Below are positions 49,866 through 58,830 of a DNA stretch of 64,000 nucleotides, one piece after another (position 1 is the stretch's first letter; every line of letters begins with the position of its first letter). The stretch is from NCBI RefSeq assembly GCF_036429475.1, contig NZ_CP144125.1:434001-498000 (forward strand), written 5' to 3'. This DNA comes from Halalkalicoccus sp. CGA53 (GTDB lineage Archaea > Halobacteriota > Halobacteria > Halobacteriales > Halalkalicoccaceae). The notes beneath the pieces are model-generated. The model worked only from the letters and a program-made list of their open reading frames with translations, searched no databases and was not told the DNA's origin. Position numbers and translations under genes: made by a program.

Positions 49866-50143
49866 TATTGAAATCCGATATTTCTCTCGTCCTCGCTCTC
49901 ACACTCGCCCGCGGTTTCGACGCCGGCGCGCTCGGGGGCGACGGTCGCGGCGTCGGGGTCCTCGAGGCGCTCGAGAACCACCCCAAGCGTCCGATCGACC
50001 TCCGCGACCGTCCGCTCAAGGATCTCCTCAAGCTCGTCTATCCGATCGGACAGCTCCTCGAGGTCGTAATCCCGAGGCGGATCTTGAGCCGAGTCCGAAA
50101 ACCTCCCGAGAGACGATTGCTCGGTGTTGTTTTCCGGCGGCAT
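49865..50143 (-). CDS. Small coiled-coil protein, 92 residues
   Basis: MPPENNTEQSSLGRFSDSAQD followed by DLEELSDRIDELEEILERTVAEVDRTLGVVLERLEDPDAATV, a long amphipathic helix, and an acidic end. The ATG at 50143 is the only family-neutral start, and the frame upstream of it is shadow of the neighbouring gene. First of three coupled genes. Function unknown. Confidence 0.6.
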   Translation of the reverse strand: MPPENNTEQSSLGRFSDSAQDPPRDYDLEELSDRIDELEEILERTVAEVDRTLGVVLERLEDPDAATVAPERAGVETAGECESEDERNIGFQ

Positions 50144-50214
50144 TCGATCACCCGACCCCGCCCGAAAGGGCGTAACTGGAATCGCTCCGCTCCCTCGAGG
50201 CGCGACTCTCGAGG

Positions 50215-50825
50215 TCATCGCGAACGGACCTCCCGGCGCCCGCCTCGAGAAGCGAGTACGTCGTACGTCGTCGCGACAAGGAGCTCGACCGCCTCGCTCT
50301 CTCGACTCTCCTCGACGAGCTCCTCGAGACCCATGGCGTCCGGGGTCGCGAGATCGAGATCGAGGTGCTTCGCGATCGCGATCGGCGCCGTCGCGAACGC
50401 GTCGATCTCCGATCCCCAGTGGGCCCCGACGTCGCCCGGGCAAGCGTCTCCCGGACCGCCTCGTCCCGATCGCTCCCCAGGTCGTACTTCTCACGGACCG
50501 CCTCGAGGAACCTGCCGATCACCTCCCGATCGGGCCCGTTCGCGATCGTCGGATCCCGGTGACAAATCCGAAACAGCTCGACCGAGGCGCGTCGAATGAC
50601 GTAGACGACGTCCGCCGAGTATCGATCCTCAAGCCTCCCGTCGTCTACCCCACTACTCTCGACCGACGCACTCGCCCGCTCGAGGTCCTCACGTTGGGAG
50701 GGAGGGGCGGCTGATTCCACCACCAATCGATCTTCGCTCAGAAACGCTTGACGCGCCGTGTTTTCGCGTTGGTAGGAATCCACTGGTGAAGGATCGACAG
50801 TTAACCAATTTACACTATGAACCAT
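50215..50825 (-). pseudogene. Unknown element gene with a frameshift
   Basis: From the ATG at 50825 the frame encodes SVNWLTVDPSPVDSYQRENTARQAFL and RYSADVVYVIRRASVELFRICHRDPTIANGPDREVIGRFLEAVREKYDLGSDRDEAVRETLAR. Near 50425 the coding signal passes to another frame and continues as GAHWGSEIDAFATAPIAIAKHLDLDLATPDAMGLEELVEES down to the TGA at 50215-50217. The frame change occurs in a run GGGCGACGTCGGGGCCC. It could be decay, programmed frameshifting or a base error. Without the shift the protein would be about 200 residues, helical and of unknown function. Confidence 0.65.
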
Positions 50826-51038
50826 GTCGCAGCTGCTTTCCCGGCGTTGACAATAAGGACGACCAATGGGGTGTAACCGGATGAGAGTCCCATGCAGGGA
50901 GCCTCACGGGCGGAACCTCCGCCACTCACGGGGTTGAGACAGAGAAAATGAGAAGGTGGCTCCGGAGTGGAGAGCAAGACCTCTATTATAGTATCAATTC
51001 GTCAAGTAACGAAATCCTATAAATATCACATACGAGGT

Positions 51039-51530
51039 TTAGAAGAGAGTATATTTATCGAAATCAGCATTTTCCCCTGACGAATGGAGATTCATATCCT
51101 CCCCGAACTTTGTCTCAGAAAATGGCTCTGTTTGCCGAATTGTCTCCATCAAATAGTCACTATTCATGTCCCCAAATTCATCATATAGTCTATCAGCGAT
51201 ATAGTCATCACGTTCTGACAAGTGAGCAGGAGGCTTGTCGCTCATGTACTTGGTTATTCTCTTTCCACTCACTCGAACCGTTTCTACACTAACATCATTC
51301 ATTCCGGTCAAAGATTTTTCTACCTCTTCCGAGTGAATCCCATCTATGAATGGTTTAAAATCAATCCCAAGAGGCTCGCCTTGGTCAATAAGTTCCAATT
51401 CCATCAAATACATTAGTTGATGGATTCTTTGTTCAGATAGGTACTCGGATCTATGTAAAAAGTACCTAATGACCTGTTCCACGCGGTTAATATCAGCACT
51501 TTCCCGCCTGGGACCGGTCCGAACGCTCAT
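51039..51530 (-). CDS. DUF4065/SocA-like (Panacea) antitoxin-type protein
   Basis: A 163-residue protein (183 if started at 51590). The central part NRVEQVIRYFLHRSEYLSEQRIHQLMYLMELELIDQGEPLGIDFKPFIDGIHSEEVEKSLTG resembles DUF4065, the 'Panacea' domain that neutralises many unrelated toxins. The remainder is helical. It is downstream of the membrane protein gene on the same strand; with the 51590 start the two would overlap by 13 bp. Base composition is much more AT-rich than the rest of the window, showing separate origin. The pairing with a membrane partner suggests a toxin-antitoxin or abortive-infection role, not proven. Confidence 0.55.
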   Translation of the reverse strand: MSVRTGPRRESADINRVEQVIRYFLHRSEYLSEQRIHQLMYLMELELIDQGEPLGIDFKPFIDGIHSEEVEKSLTGMNDVSVETVRVSGKRITKYMSDKPPAHLSERDDYIADRLYDEFGDMNSDYLMETIRQTEPFSETKFGEDMNLHSSGENADFDKYTLF

Positions 51531-51577
51531 AGGAGAAATTACTATAGCAAGTGCATAAATGTTTATTAGGGGATTTG

Positions 51578-52597
51578 TCATCTCATCCACGATTCAAACT
51601 TTTTCCCGATAATTTTCTTGATTGCACTCTGTTCCACCGAGCCTTGTTCCGTCTGGTTATGTGCTTCTTGTATATGCTTTCCGGCCAGGAAAAACCCTGC
51701 CAACAGATACTCAACATAATATTTCTTATACTTCCCCGCAGAAGTCAAGAAAAATAGCAGGAAGATGGATAAGATTATTAACAATATCCATGTCTCAGGT
51801 ATCACTACTTCAACTATTGGATCATATGGGTATAATGGCAAGAATAGATAAAAAACAACCATTATCAAAATGATGACCCACATACTACGGCAGAAAGAAT
51901 ATCTAGCTTGGAATTCATCAGGCCGTGTTATATCATTTGAGCTTAACAATGTGGTTACAACCGGGTATACACACTTGGCATCTTCTTTTGACTCTACGTT
52001 AAATTCATCTTCTGCTGATTCTACTAAATATCGTTGAACTTCATCAAGTCTCTCAACGGATCTCTCTTTGGGTCCATCCTCAGGAAGACCAAGAGGTCGG
52101 GTGATTTTACCCGTAAATAGAACACGGTGGCGAATCAATCCGAGTTTGAGGCCATAGATTCTTGACGCCACCCACTTGAGAATTCCATACTTCCAATTCG
52201 TTAAAATCCTTCTTGGAAGAGTTCTACCTGCCTGTGCTTCTTCATCTGGATTAGTTGGATCTACGTATGGTTGATACCGCTTTTTTATATTAGGTATACA
52301 ATTTTCATCTTTCCCAAGATCTATGATGTTATTCACTCGGCGACCAACCCAAGCAAGTGAATTCTCGATATAGATCGCTAACGCATGTACTGCTTCCCCA
52401 ATTAAGGTTCCAGTGAGCACGACAAAAATAAGACCAATCGCAAAAATAATTAAAGTGTTTACGTCTATGTCTAATTGAAACTCTCCAATCCATTGTATTG
52501 GAATTAAGCTTAGTATACCTACTAAAAATGCCATTCCAGGGAATGATTTTCCATAAACATCATATGATCCAAATATACTAAAAATTCGTGATGGCAT
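51578..52597 (-). CDS. AT-rich four-helix membrane protein, putative effector
   Basis: A 339-residue protein with two hydrophobic segments near the N-terminus (FLVGILSLIPIQWIG, NTLIIFAIGLIFVVLTGTLI) and two in the C-terminal half (MWVIILIMVVFYLFLPLY, WILLIILSIFLLFFLT). Between them lies a soluble region of about 150 residues, and FQARYSFCRSMW stands just before the third helix. I do not recognise a named family with confidence. The gene is about 38 percent GC by inspection, unlike its neighbours. It is followed by the DUF4065-like gene. A membrane-acting toxin of a two-gene defence cassette is a plausible reading. Confidence 0.6.
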   Translation of the reverse strand: MPSRIFSIFGSYDVYGKSFPGMAFLVGILSLIPIQWIGEFQLDIDVNTLIIFAIGLIFVVLTGTLIGEAVHALAIYIENSLAWVGRRVNNIIDLGKDENCIPNIKKRYQPYVDPTNPDEEAQAGRTLPRRILTNWKYGILKWVASRIYGLKLGLIRHRVLFTGKITRPLGLPEDGPKERSVERLDEVQRYLVESAEDEFNVESKEDAKCVYPVVTTLLSSNDITRPDEFQARYSFCRSMWVIILIMVVFYLFLPLYPYDPIVEVVIPETWILLIILSIFLLFFLTSAGKYKKYYVEYLLAGFFLAGKHIQEAHNQTEQGSVEQSAIKKIIGKKFESWMR

Positions 52598-52836
52598 CTG
52601 AAAGTCACCTCGACCTTAGTTAGTCTATTGGTCCACGGAGCGATGTTGACCTTCCATCATATAAACCTATACTTATTTACTAATCATATTTCCTATACAG
52701 AAACATGATTTAGTATCTGTACTTTCTCTTCACGACACGTGCTGATACTGAAACCTGTTGGACGAGACGACCGACAAAAGTGAGTGTATAGCGGGCCCCA
52801 CAAGCTTGGGACGCAACTTTCGAGATACTCGCAGGA

Positions 52837-54174
52837 TTACAGGTAGTACACTCCGCTGGTTTCTAATCCCGAGCGGGGTGGGTCGCGATCACCACGCTTC
52901 TGGCGGCGACTGGTAACGGCCTGCACCTTTGGAAGAATATCAGCCGCGAGAGCAAGCGCGTCGACCGCGTCGTCGTGGAAGCCCGACGGCGCGTGGTACC
53001 GGATCGTACCGGCGTCCGTGACATCGTACTCGAACACCTCGAGCTCGTTCACGAGCACCGGCGCGTCCGACGAGAGGGTGAGCTCCCCACCTTCGAGGCG
53101 CGTAGCCAGGTTGTCTATGAGGAGCTGTTTCTTCGAGGTGAAGTTGACCGGCTTCACCGAGAGGCCGCTCCGTTTGAGGTCGGCCACGATCTTGTTATCC
53201 CGAGTCGCGTCGACCGCTACCCCGCACGGGTCATACGTCTCCGCGAGCTGCTCGACCCGGTTCTGGATCCGGTTCCAGGTCGTCTCCTTCAACCGATCGA
53301 ACGCCACGAGTCGACCCTCCGCGTCGAGCACCACGATCGCCGTATAGTCCTGGAGCCGCGCGAAGTCCACTCCGATCGCGTACGCCGTTTCGTCCGAGGG
53401 AGCAACCGGGAGGTCGTACTCCTCCACGTTCCTCTCCCGAACGCCGACGAACACCCCGCCCGTGTCGTCGACGAACTTCGCGAGATATTCTTGCTCGAAC
53501 ACGCGTTCCGGGACGTCCTCCCGCGCGTCGTCGATCTCCGAATCGGGTACGTGCTCGTTCTGGTAGGACGGCGCCTGAAAACTCGCGACGTCGGCGTGGT
53601 CGGAAGACTGGCCTCGCTGGTACCACCGGTAGAACCAGTTGCGACCTTTAGGTGTCCCGATCGCGATCATGTCCCCCAGGGTATCGGTGAGCGTCGGCCG
53701 GAGCTCCTCGATCCACGCGCGTTCCGGGACCGACGCCGCCTCGTCGATCACGAGAAGGTCAACTCCGGCGCCGCGGAGTGAATCGGGCCGATCGGCCGAT
53801 CGGAACGAGATACTCGAGCCGTTCACGAACTCGATTTTCCGCGGCTTCGTCCGCTTCGGATCACCGGCGACGACATCCGGCGAGAGCAGCGGAACCATTT
53901 TCGTAAAGCCGTAATCGTTCGCTTGATCGTACGTCGGAGCAACCCACCAGACCGTCGTGTCCGGCTCCTCGAGGGCGCGCTCTAACGCGAGGTGAGCGCA
54001 CATCTCGCTCTTGCCCCACCGACGTCCGCATGCCACGATCCGAAAGCGAGCAGGGTGATCCATGATCGCCCGCTGGCCGGTGTGGGGTTTCCACAGCGTT
54101 CGTAGGATTCGAACCTGCTCGCCGGCGCCGATCTCTTCCGATTCGCCGGACGCCACCTCACTCACCTTTCCCAC
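52837..54174 (-). CDS. Terminase large subunit (TerL)
   Basis: A 445-residue packaging motor of tailed-virus type. Walker A is CGRRWGKS (49-56), Walker B LVIDE (141-145), coupling motif IGTPKG (172-177). The nuclease domain has D270 (GVDFARLQDY), D322 (VAVDATRDNK) and D401-D402 (FHDDAVDALAL). All residues needed for ATP hydrolysis and DNA cleavage are in place. Its start overlaps the TerS stop by 17 bp. Downstream, where a portal gene is normally found, there is instead the AT-rich cassette. Confidence 0.95.
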   Translation of the reverse strand: MGKVSEVASGESEEIGAGEQVRILRTLWKPHTGQRAIMDHPARFRIVACGRRWGKSEMCAHLALERALEEPDTTVWWVAPTYDQANDYGFTKMVPLLSPDVVAGDPKRTKPRKIEFVNGSSISFRSADRPDSLRGAGVDLLVIDEAASVPERAWIEELRPTLTDTLGDMIAIGTPKGRNWFYRWYQRGQSSDHADVASFQAPSYQNEHVPDSEIDDAREDVPERVFEQEYLAKFVDDTGGVFVGVRERNVEEYDLPVAPSDETAYAIGVDFARLQDYTAIVVLDAEGRLVAFDRLKETTWNRIQNRVEQLAETYDPCGVAVDATRDNKIVADLKRSGLSVKPVNFTSKKQLLIDNLATRLEGGELTLSSDAPVLVNELEVFEYDVTDAGTIRYHAPSGFHDDAVDALALAADILPKVQAVTSRRQKRGDRDPPRSGLETSGVYYL

Positions 54175-54742
54175 CCCTCCCAGCCGTTTCGACCGGGACC
54201 TCCGACGGCCCGGAGGTGAACCCGAGCGCCTCGTAATCGACGACGTCCTCGCCGTCCTCTGTCTGGATCGTCGGGAGCGGCTCGTCGTCGCCCTCTCGTA
54301 CGATTTTGTAGGATACTTCGGAGTGGCGCGAACGCATATCGACGTCGAGCTCCGAGCGCTTCGGCTCTCGGTGCTGCTCCCCCAGGTCGGCGAGCCACTC
54401 GTTCCAGTCCATCACGACGTCCCACGCAGCTTTCTTCGCCTTCCAATCGCTCGCCTCGAGGAGCTCGCCGATTATCGACTCGAAGAGTACACGAGTCGTC
54501 AGTTTTGCATCGGCTCCGAGGCGATCATCGACCGACTCGCGAAGCCGATCCATATCCCTCGATATAGTCGATCGGTGGACGCCGTACCGATCTGCCTGGC
54601 GTGTCTGGTTGATCGCAAACGGCGAGCCGGCGTCGACGAGACGACGCAACAGATCGGCCCGTCGCTCGTGGGTCGTGTACTCCTCTATCGGCTTCGTCTC
54701 TGGCGGTTCGATCGCTGTGTAGTCAGGTAAGTTATCGGTCAT
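54158..54742 (-). CDS. Terminase small subunit-like HTH protein (TerS)
   Basis: A 194-residue protein. RLVDAGSPFAINQTRQADRYGVHRSTISRDMDRLRESV is a helix-turn-helix (about 35-70), followed by a helical oligomerisation region (VLFESIIGELLEASDWKAKKAAWDVVMDWNEWLADLGEQ) and a C-terminal segment that could contact TerL. Position directly before TerL with overlap, plus domain order, identifies it as the DNA-recognition subunit that chooses the packaging site. Sequence similarity between TerS families is weak, so the call relies partly on context. Confidence 0.78.
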   Translation of the reverse strand: MTDNLPDYTAIEPPETKPIEEYTTHERRADLLRRLVDAGSPFAINQTRQADRYGVHRSTISRDMDRLRESVDDRLGADAKLTTRVLFESIIGELLEASDWKAKKAAWDVVMDWNEWLADLGEQHREPKRSELDVDMRSRHSEVSYKIVREGDDEPLPTIQTEDGEDVVDYEALGFTSGPSEVPVETAGRGGKGE

Positions 54743-54814
54743 ATGTTGCGCCTCCGTGCGTGACCGTTGCTCGCGCCCCGCCTCGCGAACACCGCGTACC
54801 TCGGAGTGAAGGTA

Positions 54815-57800
54815 TCAGTCGGGTGGATCATACTCGTCTAATCCTCCTTGTGCTGACACTTCCCTCCGAAGCGTCGGCTCCGAAGCGTCCGTTTCGTGAA
54901 CGTCGGACGGTCGATCGGACGAGTTGCGGAAACCCCACCTATAGGTAGTAGTAGGCGACGTTTCCGGAACATCGCCGTCGACTCCGACCGGCTCGAGGTC
55001 GACCTCGCCGTGCTCGTTGAGCCGGTGGAGCCCGTCGTCTCGCCAGACGAACCCGCGCCCGTCAATCTCCTTCGAGACATCGCCCCGTTCGGCGAGTTGG
55101 GTGAGGACGTTTCGAACCTGGCGTTCACCAATCTCGACGTCGGGGTGGGCGGCGATCTCCGCGGTCGTCCACTCCGCGAGGTCGGCCGCGGCGTTGACGA
55201 CTTGCTTCATACCATCGCTCCACGTCGCGACCACGCGCCCCTCGCCGGCGATCGGCACCCAATCGGGAAGCGTATTAGTGTGAACGTAGACGACGGCGCC
55301 GTGGCCGTCACGGCCGAAGCGCATCGCCGCTTGAAGAGTCTCGTGCTCTCGCATATGGGTCCGGATCTTGTTCCCGACCGGGCCGTACTCGGTCGGCTGA
55401 AACCCGTTCTCGGCACTGGGGAACTCGGGTTCGATCGCCTCACCGAGATACGCGCCCCACTTCGTGACGTAGTCCGGTCCGAAGTTCCGCGAGCCGATCA
55501 CGACGCCGAGGCGACACTCGGCGAACTGGTTCGATCCGAGGACGTCGCCGTAGTGTTGGTGCTCGGCGACGAGCTCGAGCACGTCCTCGTCCTGGTAGAC
55601 CGCTTCCGCCCGGGCGGTCGTGATAAGCGACGGTCGTTTCTCGTGCTTCTCTGCGATCGCCTCGAGCAGCGCGGCGTCCTGCTCGAGAGCGACGCGCTTT
55701 CTGATCTCACTCTCGCCGGGCGAGTAGGATTTGACGGCGTCGGTCGTCCGGACGAAGCTCAGGTTCAGGACGTCGGTGATGTACTCGCGGCGCTCGTCGT
55801 CGGAGAGCACTTGTCGGTGGATGAGTCGCTTCCCGAGGGCGAGTTCCCACATCTCGCGCGTGGGGGTGCCGTCGAGTGCGATCAGACCGCGGGCGTACTC
55901 GAAGGCTGGCGGCGCGAGGATCGAGACGGTGTGTTCCTCGCGGTTGAACAGGCCGATGTGAGCCTCGACGTCCTCGGCGTGGGGGAACGACGCGCGTTCC
56001 CACCCACCCCCCAGCGTATTTCCGTAGCTCGCGAGGATCGCAAACACCGCAAGCGGTGCGAGGGCGTGGCCGTCCTCCGAGTCGAACACCTGCATCGGAT
56101 CGCGCTCGAGGCCGCCATCGAGGAACCAGGCGAGCGCGTCGGCCCGGCGCTCGTCGTCGCCGCGGTGCTCGAGGAGGTCGGTATAGTCGTCGAACGGGAT
56201 CGCGTCGGCGCGGGTGAGATAGCGCGAGACGACGCTCGCGAGCGAAGCCTTCGATCCGAGGGCGTTGTTCAGCTCGGTTTCGTAGGCTTCGCCGACGAAC
56301 TCGTCGATGACGGGCACGCGCCCGGCGATAACCTTCGGTTGGTGCGCGTGGGTATAGTGCCCGATGAGGACGTCGTAGTCCTCGGGATCGAAGCGCCAGA
56401 GCGAGGAGTTCGGACACTCGGCGCCCGCCTGGCAGGGGAGCGGTCGCCCGAGTTCGTTCTCGGCGTTCGCGTGGATGTCCTGAGGGGTCGCGCCGCGGTT
56501 GTACCACCCCATGACGGTCCCACGCCACTCGTTTCCGTGTTCGCCGTTCGCGGTCGGACAGTCACGGGTGAACGAGGGGAGGGTGTAATGCTCAAGGTCG
56601 TGCTCGTCGCACCACTCTCGAATCTGTTCGTACTGCTCTTTTCGCCCGCGTCCGGTGAGGAACGTAATCGGGGTGTCGGTCTCGGCGGCGGCGGCGATCG
56701 CGCCGTAGCTCTTTCCGGTTGAAGGGAGCGTATCGACGAGAGTCTGACCGAAGCCCTCCATCGCCTTCGCGATCGCGTCTTGCGTGCGCTCGCGTGCCTC
56801 GTCGATCCTGAGGCACTCAGTGGGGTCCTGAGCGTCGCGGCGTCCGGCGTGACGCCAGTCCCATCCCGTCGAGAGAACGCGTCCACGCGGCGAGTTGGGG
56901 AGCACACCGACGTGCTCGTGTTCGGTGCTCTGTACTCCCGATAGCGCGCGCCGGCCTGGGTCGATCCCGTGGCATTCCTCGAGGAGCTCGAGGGCGCCGG
57001 TGTAGGCGTCGATCGGGAGCTTCCATCCATCCACAATCTCTTTCCGCTCGCAGAGACCGGCGTCGATCGCGACATGGACGAGGGCCCGACGGGGGATCGG
57101 GTCGTCGTCGGGGATCAAGCCCTCGCGTTTCGCCTGGTCCCAGGCGGCGAGGATCTCCTCGTCATCGAGTGATCCGTTCGGGGAACTCGCCGGGCGCTCG
57201 CCCGTCTCACAGAGCAGATAGGTGAGCGCATTGTACGTTGCCTTGTACTTGTAGTCGTAGGCGAGGCCGTACTCGTCTATAAGCACGAAGTAGTTCCTCG
57301 AATCGCCGTGGTGACCAAGCGGGTTCTCGCCGCGGTAGTCCCACGAGAGGCCGGTGACGTCCCGAATATCGAGGTCGAACAGTGCGGATCGATCACCGGA
57401 AGACGTGGCCCCCCCGGTGCCGTTGCGCTGTTCGCGAACAGCGTCCTCGATCGCGACGCGCTTCGGGTCGTTAGCTGGGTGCTGCTCGACGGGTTTCGCG
57501 CTCGCGAGAATCGGCGTGAGATCGCCGTCGGCCCACTCACGAAGGTAATCGTCGACGTCGACCTTCTCGAGTCCCGGGCGTGGGAGCTCTGCGACGCGCG
57601 CGTCGAGTCCGTTCTCCGCGAGGTGTCCCGCGGTCGCGACCGCTCCACGAACCCCCTCGCCGAACTGTTCGATCGCGAGCTCGCCGTTCTCGTTGACGTC
57701 GATCGTTGGGCGTTCGGCGTCCTGAACGACGTAGACGCGGGGGACGCTTAGCTCGGTGAGGACGTCGACGAGGCGCTCACGATCGCCGTACTTGAATTGG

Positions 57801-58603
57801 GTGGTGACCGGTGAGACGGACGGATAGCCCGCGGCGTGCGCGGTGATCGCGTCGGCAATCCCTTCGGTGACGAGTACCGGCTCACCTTCGCGAACGGTGT
57901 CGAGTCCGTAGATCGGTTCCTCGACTTCCACCTCGTCGCGCCCGACGGGGATCTTGTGGTACTTCGCCGGGCCGTCGCCGTAGTCGCCGGCGTCGTCGTC
58001 GGGGTGACCGATCTCTCGGGAGATCGCGAACACCGGGCGTCCGTCCTCGAGGTAGGGGAAGACGACCCGCCCGCGCCAGATGGGGGTGAGGCTCTCCCAA
58101 TAGAGACCGGTCGCGAGCATCGTCTCGCGGTCGTAGCCGCGTTGCATGAGGTAGTCGAGCAGCGCGGAAGGGCTCGCGGGGGCGTAGCCGAGACGCTTCT
58201 CGTCGATCGTTTCGACGTCCCACCCCCGGGCGTCGGTGAGGTACTCACGCGGGGTTGCGTGCTCGCACTCGTCGGGAAGGTCGTCGTCGAGACGGCCGTG
58301 GAGGAACTCGACGGCGTCGGTGAATGCGCGCTCGACGTGGCCCTCCGATCCGGATTCATCGGCGTTCCGTAGGGTGGTTTCGGACGTCGAACCCCTGGGG
58401 TTCGACCCGGGAGAACGGGTGTCCTCGCCACCGGTCGCGCCGTCGAGGACGTCCGCGGCGATCGCGAGGACCTCGTCGATCGAGACGTCGACGTCGCCGG
58501 CAACGCGCCCGGCGAGCGGGACCGGCGCGATTTCGTCGGGACCGCCGGCGATCGCGACCTCCCGCTCGAGAAGTTTCCGAAAGTCGCCCGTCACACCGGA
58601 CAC
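54815..58603 (-). CDS. Large primase/helicase-like replication protein (TOPRIM + ATPase)
   Basis: A 1262-residue multidomain protein. Residues 85-235 resemble a DnaG-type core start (YLTDARGWDVETIDEKRLGYAP). TOPRIM motifs are VTEGIADAI with E247 and VYVVQDAE with D295. At 626-632, LPSTGKS is a Walker A-like loop, followed by FLTGRGRKEQYEQI, CPNSSLWRFDPEDYDVLIGHY and PVIDEFVGEAYE, a superfamily-2-like Walker B region. The C-terminus has a wing/HTH (EIGERQVRNVLTQLAERGDVSKEIDGRGFVW). It is likely the initiator and replication enzyme of the element. The 64-bp repeat is inserted in frame at residues 64-85. The ATG at 58603 leaves 92 bp to the tRNA. Confidence 0.85.
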   Translation of the reverse strand: MSGVTGDFRKLLEREVAIAGGPDEIAPVPLAGRVAGDVDVSIDEVLAIAADVLDGATGGEDTRSPGSNPRGSTSETTLRNADESGSEGHVERAFTDAVEFLHGRLDDDLPDECEHATPREYLTDARGWDVETIDEKRLGYAPASPSALLDYLMQRGYDRETMLATGLYWESLTPIWRGRVVFPYLEDGRPVFAISREIGHPDDDAGDYGDGPAKYHKIPVGRDEVEVEEPIYGLDTVREGEPVLVTEGIADAITAHAAGYPSVSPVTTQFKYGDRERLVDVLTELSVPRVYVVQDAERPTIDVNENGELAIEQFGEGVRGAVATAGHLAENGLDARVAELPRPGLEKVDVDDYLREWADGDLTPILASAKPVEQHPANDPKRVAIEDAVREQRNGTGGATSSGDRSALFDLDIRDVTGLSWDYRGENPLGHHGDSRNYFVLIDEYGLAYDYKYKATYNALTYLLCETGERPASSPNGSLDDEEILAAWDQAKREGLIPDDDPIPRRALVHVAIDAGLCERKEIVDGWKLPIDAYTGALELLEECHGIDPGRRALSGVQSTEHEHVGVLPNSPRGRVLSTGWDWRHAGRRDAQDPTECLRIDEARERTQDAIAKAMEGFGQTLVDTLPSTGKSYGAIAAAAETDTPITFLTGRGRKEQYEQIREWCDEHDLEHYTLPSFTRDCPTANGEHGNEWRGTVMGWYNRGATPQDIHANAENELGRPLPCQAGAECPNSSLWRFDPEDYDVLIGHYTHAHQPKVIAGRVPVIDEFVGEAYETELNNALGSKASLASVVSRYLTRADAIPFDDYTDLLEHRGDDERRADALAWFLDGGLERDPMQVFDSEDGHALAPLAVFAILASYGNTLGGGWERASFPHAEDVEAHIGLFNREEHTVSILAPPAFEYARGLIALDGTPTREMWELALGKRLIHRQVLSDDERREYITDVLNLSFVRTTDAVKSYSPGESEIRKRVALEQDAALLEAIAEKHEKRPSLITTARAEAVYQDEDVLELVAEHQHYGDVLGSNQFAECRLGVVIGSRNFGPDYVTKWGAYLGEAIEPEFPSAENGFQPTEYGPVGNKIRTHMREHETLQAAMRFGRDGHGAVVYVHTNTLPDWVPIAGEGRVVATWSDGMKQVVNAAADLAEWTTAEIAAHPDVEIGERQVRNVLTQLAERGDVSKEIDGRGFVWRDDGLHRLNEHGEVDLEPVGVDGDVPETSPTTTYRWGFRNSSDRPSDVHETDASEPTLRREVSAQGGLDEYDPPD
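58355..58418. repeat. 64-bp dispersed repeat, copy 2
   Basis: Matches copy 1 (44387-44450) at 57 of 64 positions with no gap. This copy keeps a near-perfect palindrome, GTCGAACCCC then GGGGTTCGAC around one central T, preceded by GTTTCGGAC. The arrangement is strongly like the CRISPR repeat (GTTTCAG, then TCGAACCCC and GGGGTTGA). It lies in frame inside the primase gene. Confidence 0.85.
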
Positions 58604-58695
58604 CTCCGCTCTCCGATAGACGAGGCCGTTAGCGAGGGGCGTCTACTCCGGTGTAGCCACTCGCTCGGGCTTTGGATTGTAAGGAATGTGGCACA

Positions 58696-58711
58696 AGCCA
58701 AGGGCCGGATT
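58696..58711. repeat. attR-type site, 3' end of tRNA-Cys
   Basis: AGCCAAGGGCCGGATT, the 3' end of the tRNA-Cys gene including the discriminator base, is identical to 42623-42638. Because this copy is part of the complete tRNA, integration kept the tRNA functional. Confidence 0.9.
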
Positions 58712-58771
58712 TGAACCGGCGATGGGCGGCTCTGCAGGCCGCTGCGTTAGGCCGGACTCTGCCACCTTGGC
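58696..58771 (-). tRNA. tRNA-Cys (GCA)
   Basis: The minus strand gives a full cloverleaf: acceptor GCCAAGG/CCTTGGC, anticodon stem GCGGC/GCCGC with loop CTGCAGA (anticodon GCA), and T-arm CCGGTTCAAATCCGG. It is the last gene of the rRNA operon, 107 bp after 5S, and the integration target of the 16-kb element. Confidence 0.95.
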
Positions 58772-58830
58772 GCGGGTGAACCTACCCGGTTCGTTCGCTT
58801 AAGGATAGCGGTCTCTCGCGAAATAGAGAA

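Larger units (their letters stand above)
42623..58711. mobile_element. Integrative element in tRNA-Cys, satellite- or provirus-like
   Basis: A 16-bp direct repeat, AGCCAAGGGCCGGATT, occurs at 42623-42638 and again as the last 16 nt of the tRNA-Cys gene (58696-58711). Beside the first copy is a tyrosine integrase. Between the copies lie a TOPRIM primase/ATPase, small and large terminase genes, many tiny overlapping genes, a CRISPR array, a TnpB gene and an AT-rich two-gene cassette. No capsid, portal, protease or tail gene is recognisable. This is the layout of an integrated element that packages DNA but lacks its own particle genes. The intact tRNA is kept at the right end, as is typical. Confidence 0.85.

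Noticed and set aside
50826-51038. GC-rich patch before the AT-rich cassette as a small RNA gene
   Set aside because: Some inverted repeats occur, but no stable fold, promoter or known family could be supported by eye.
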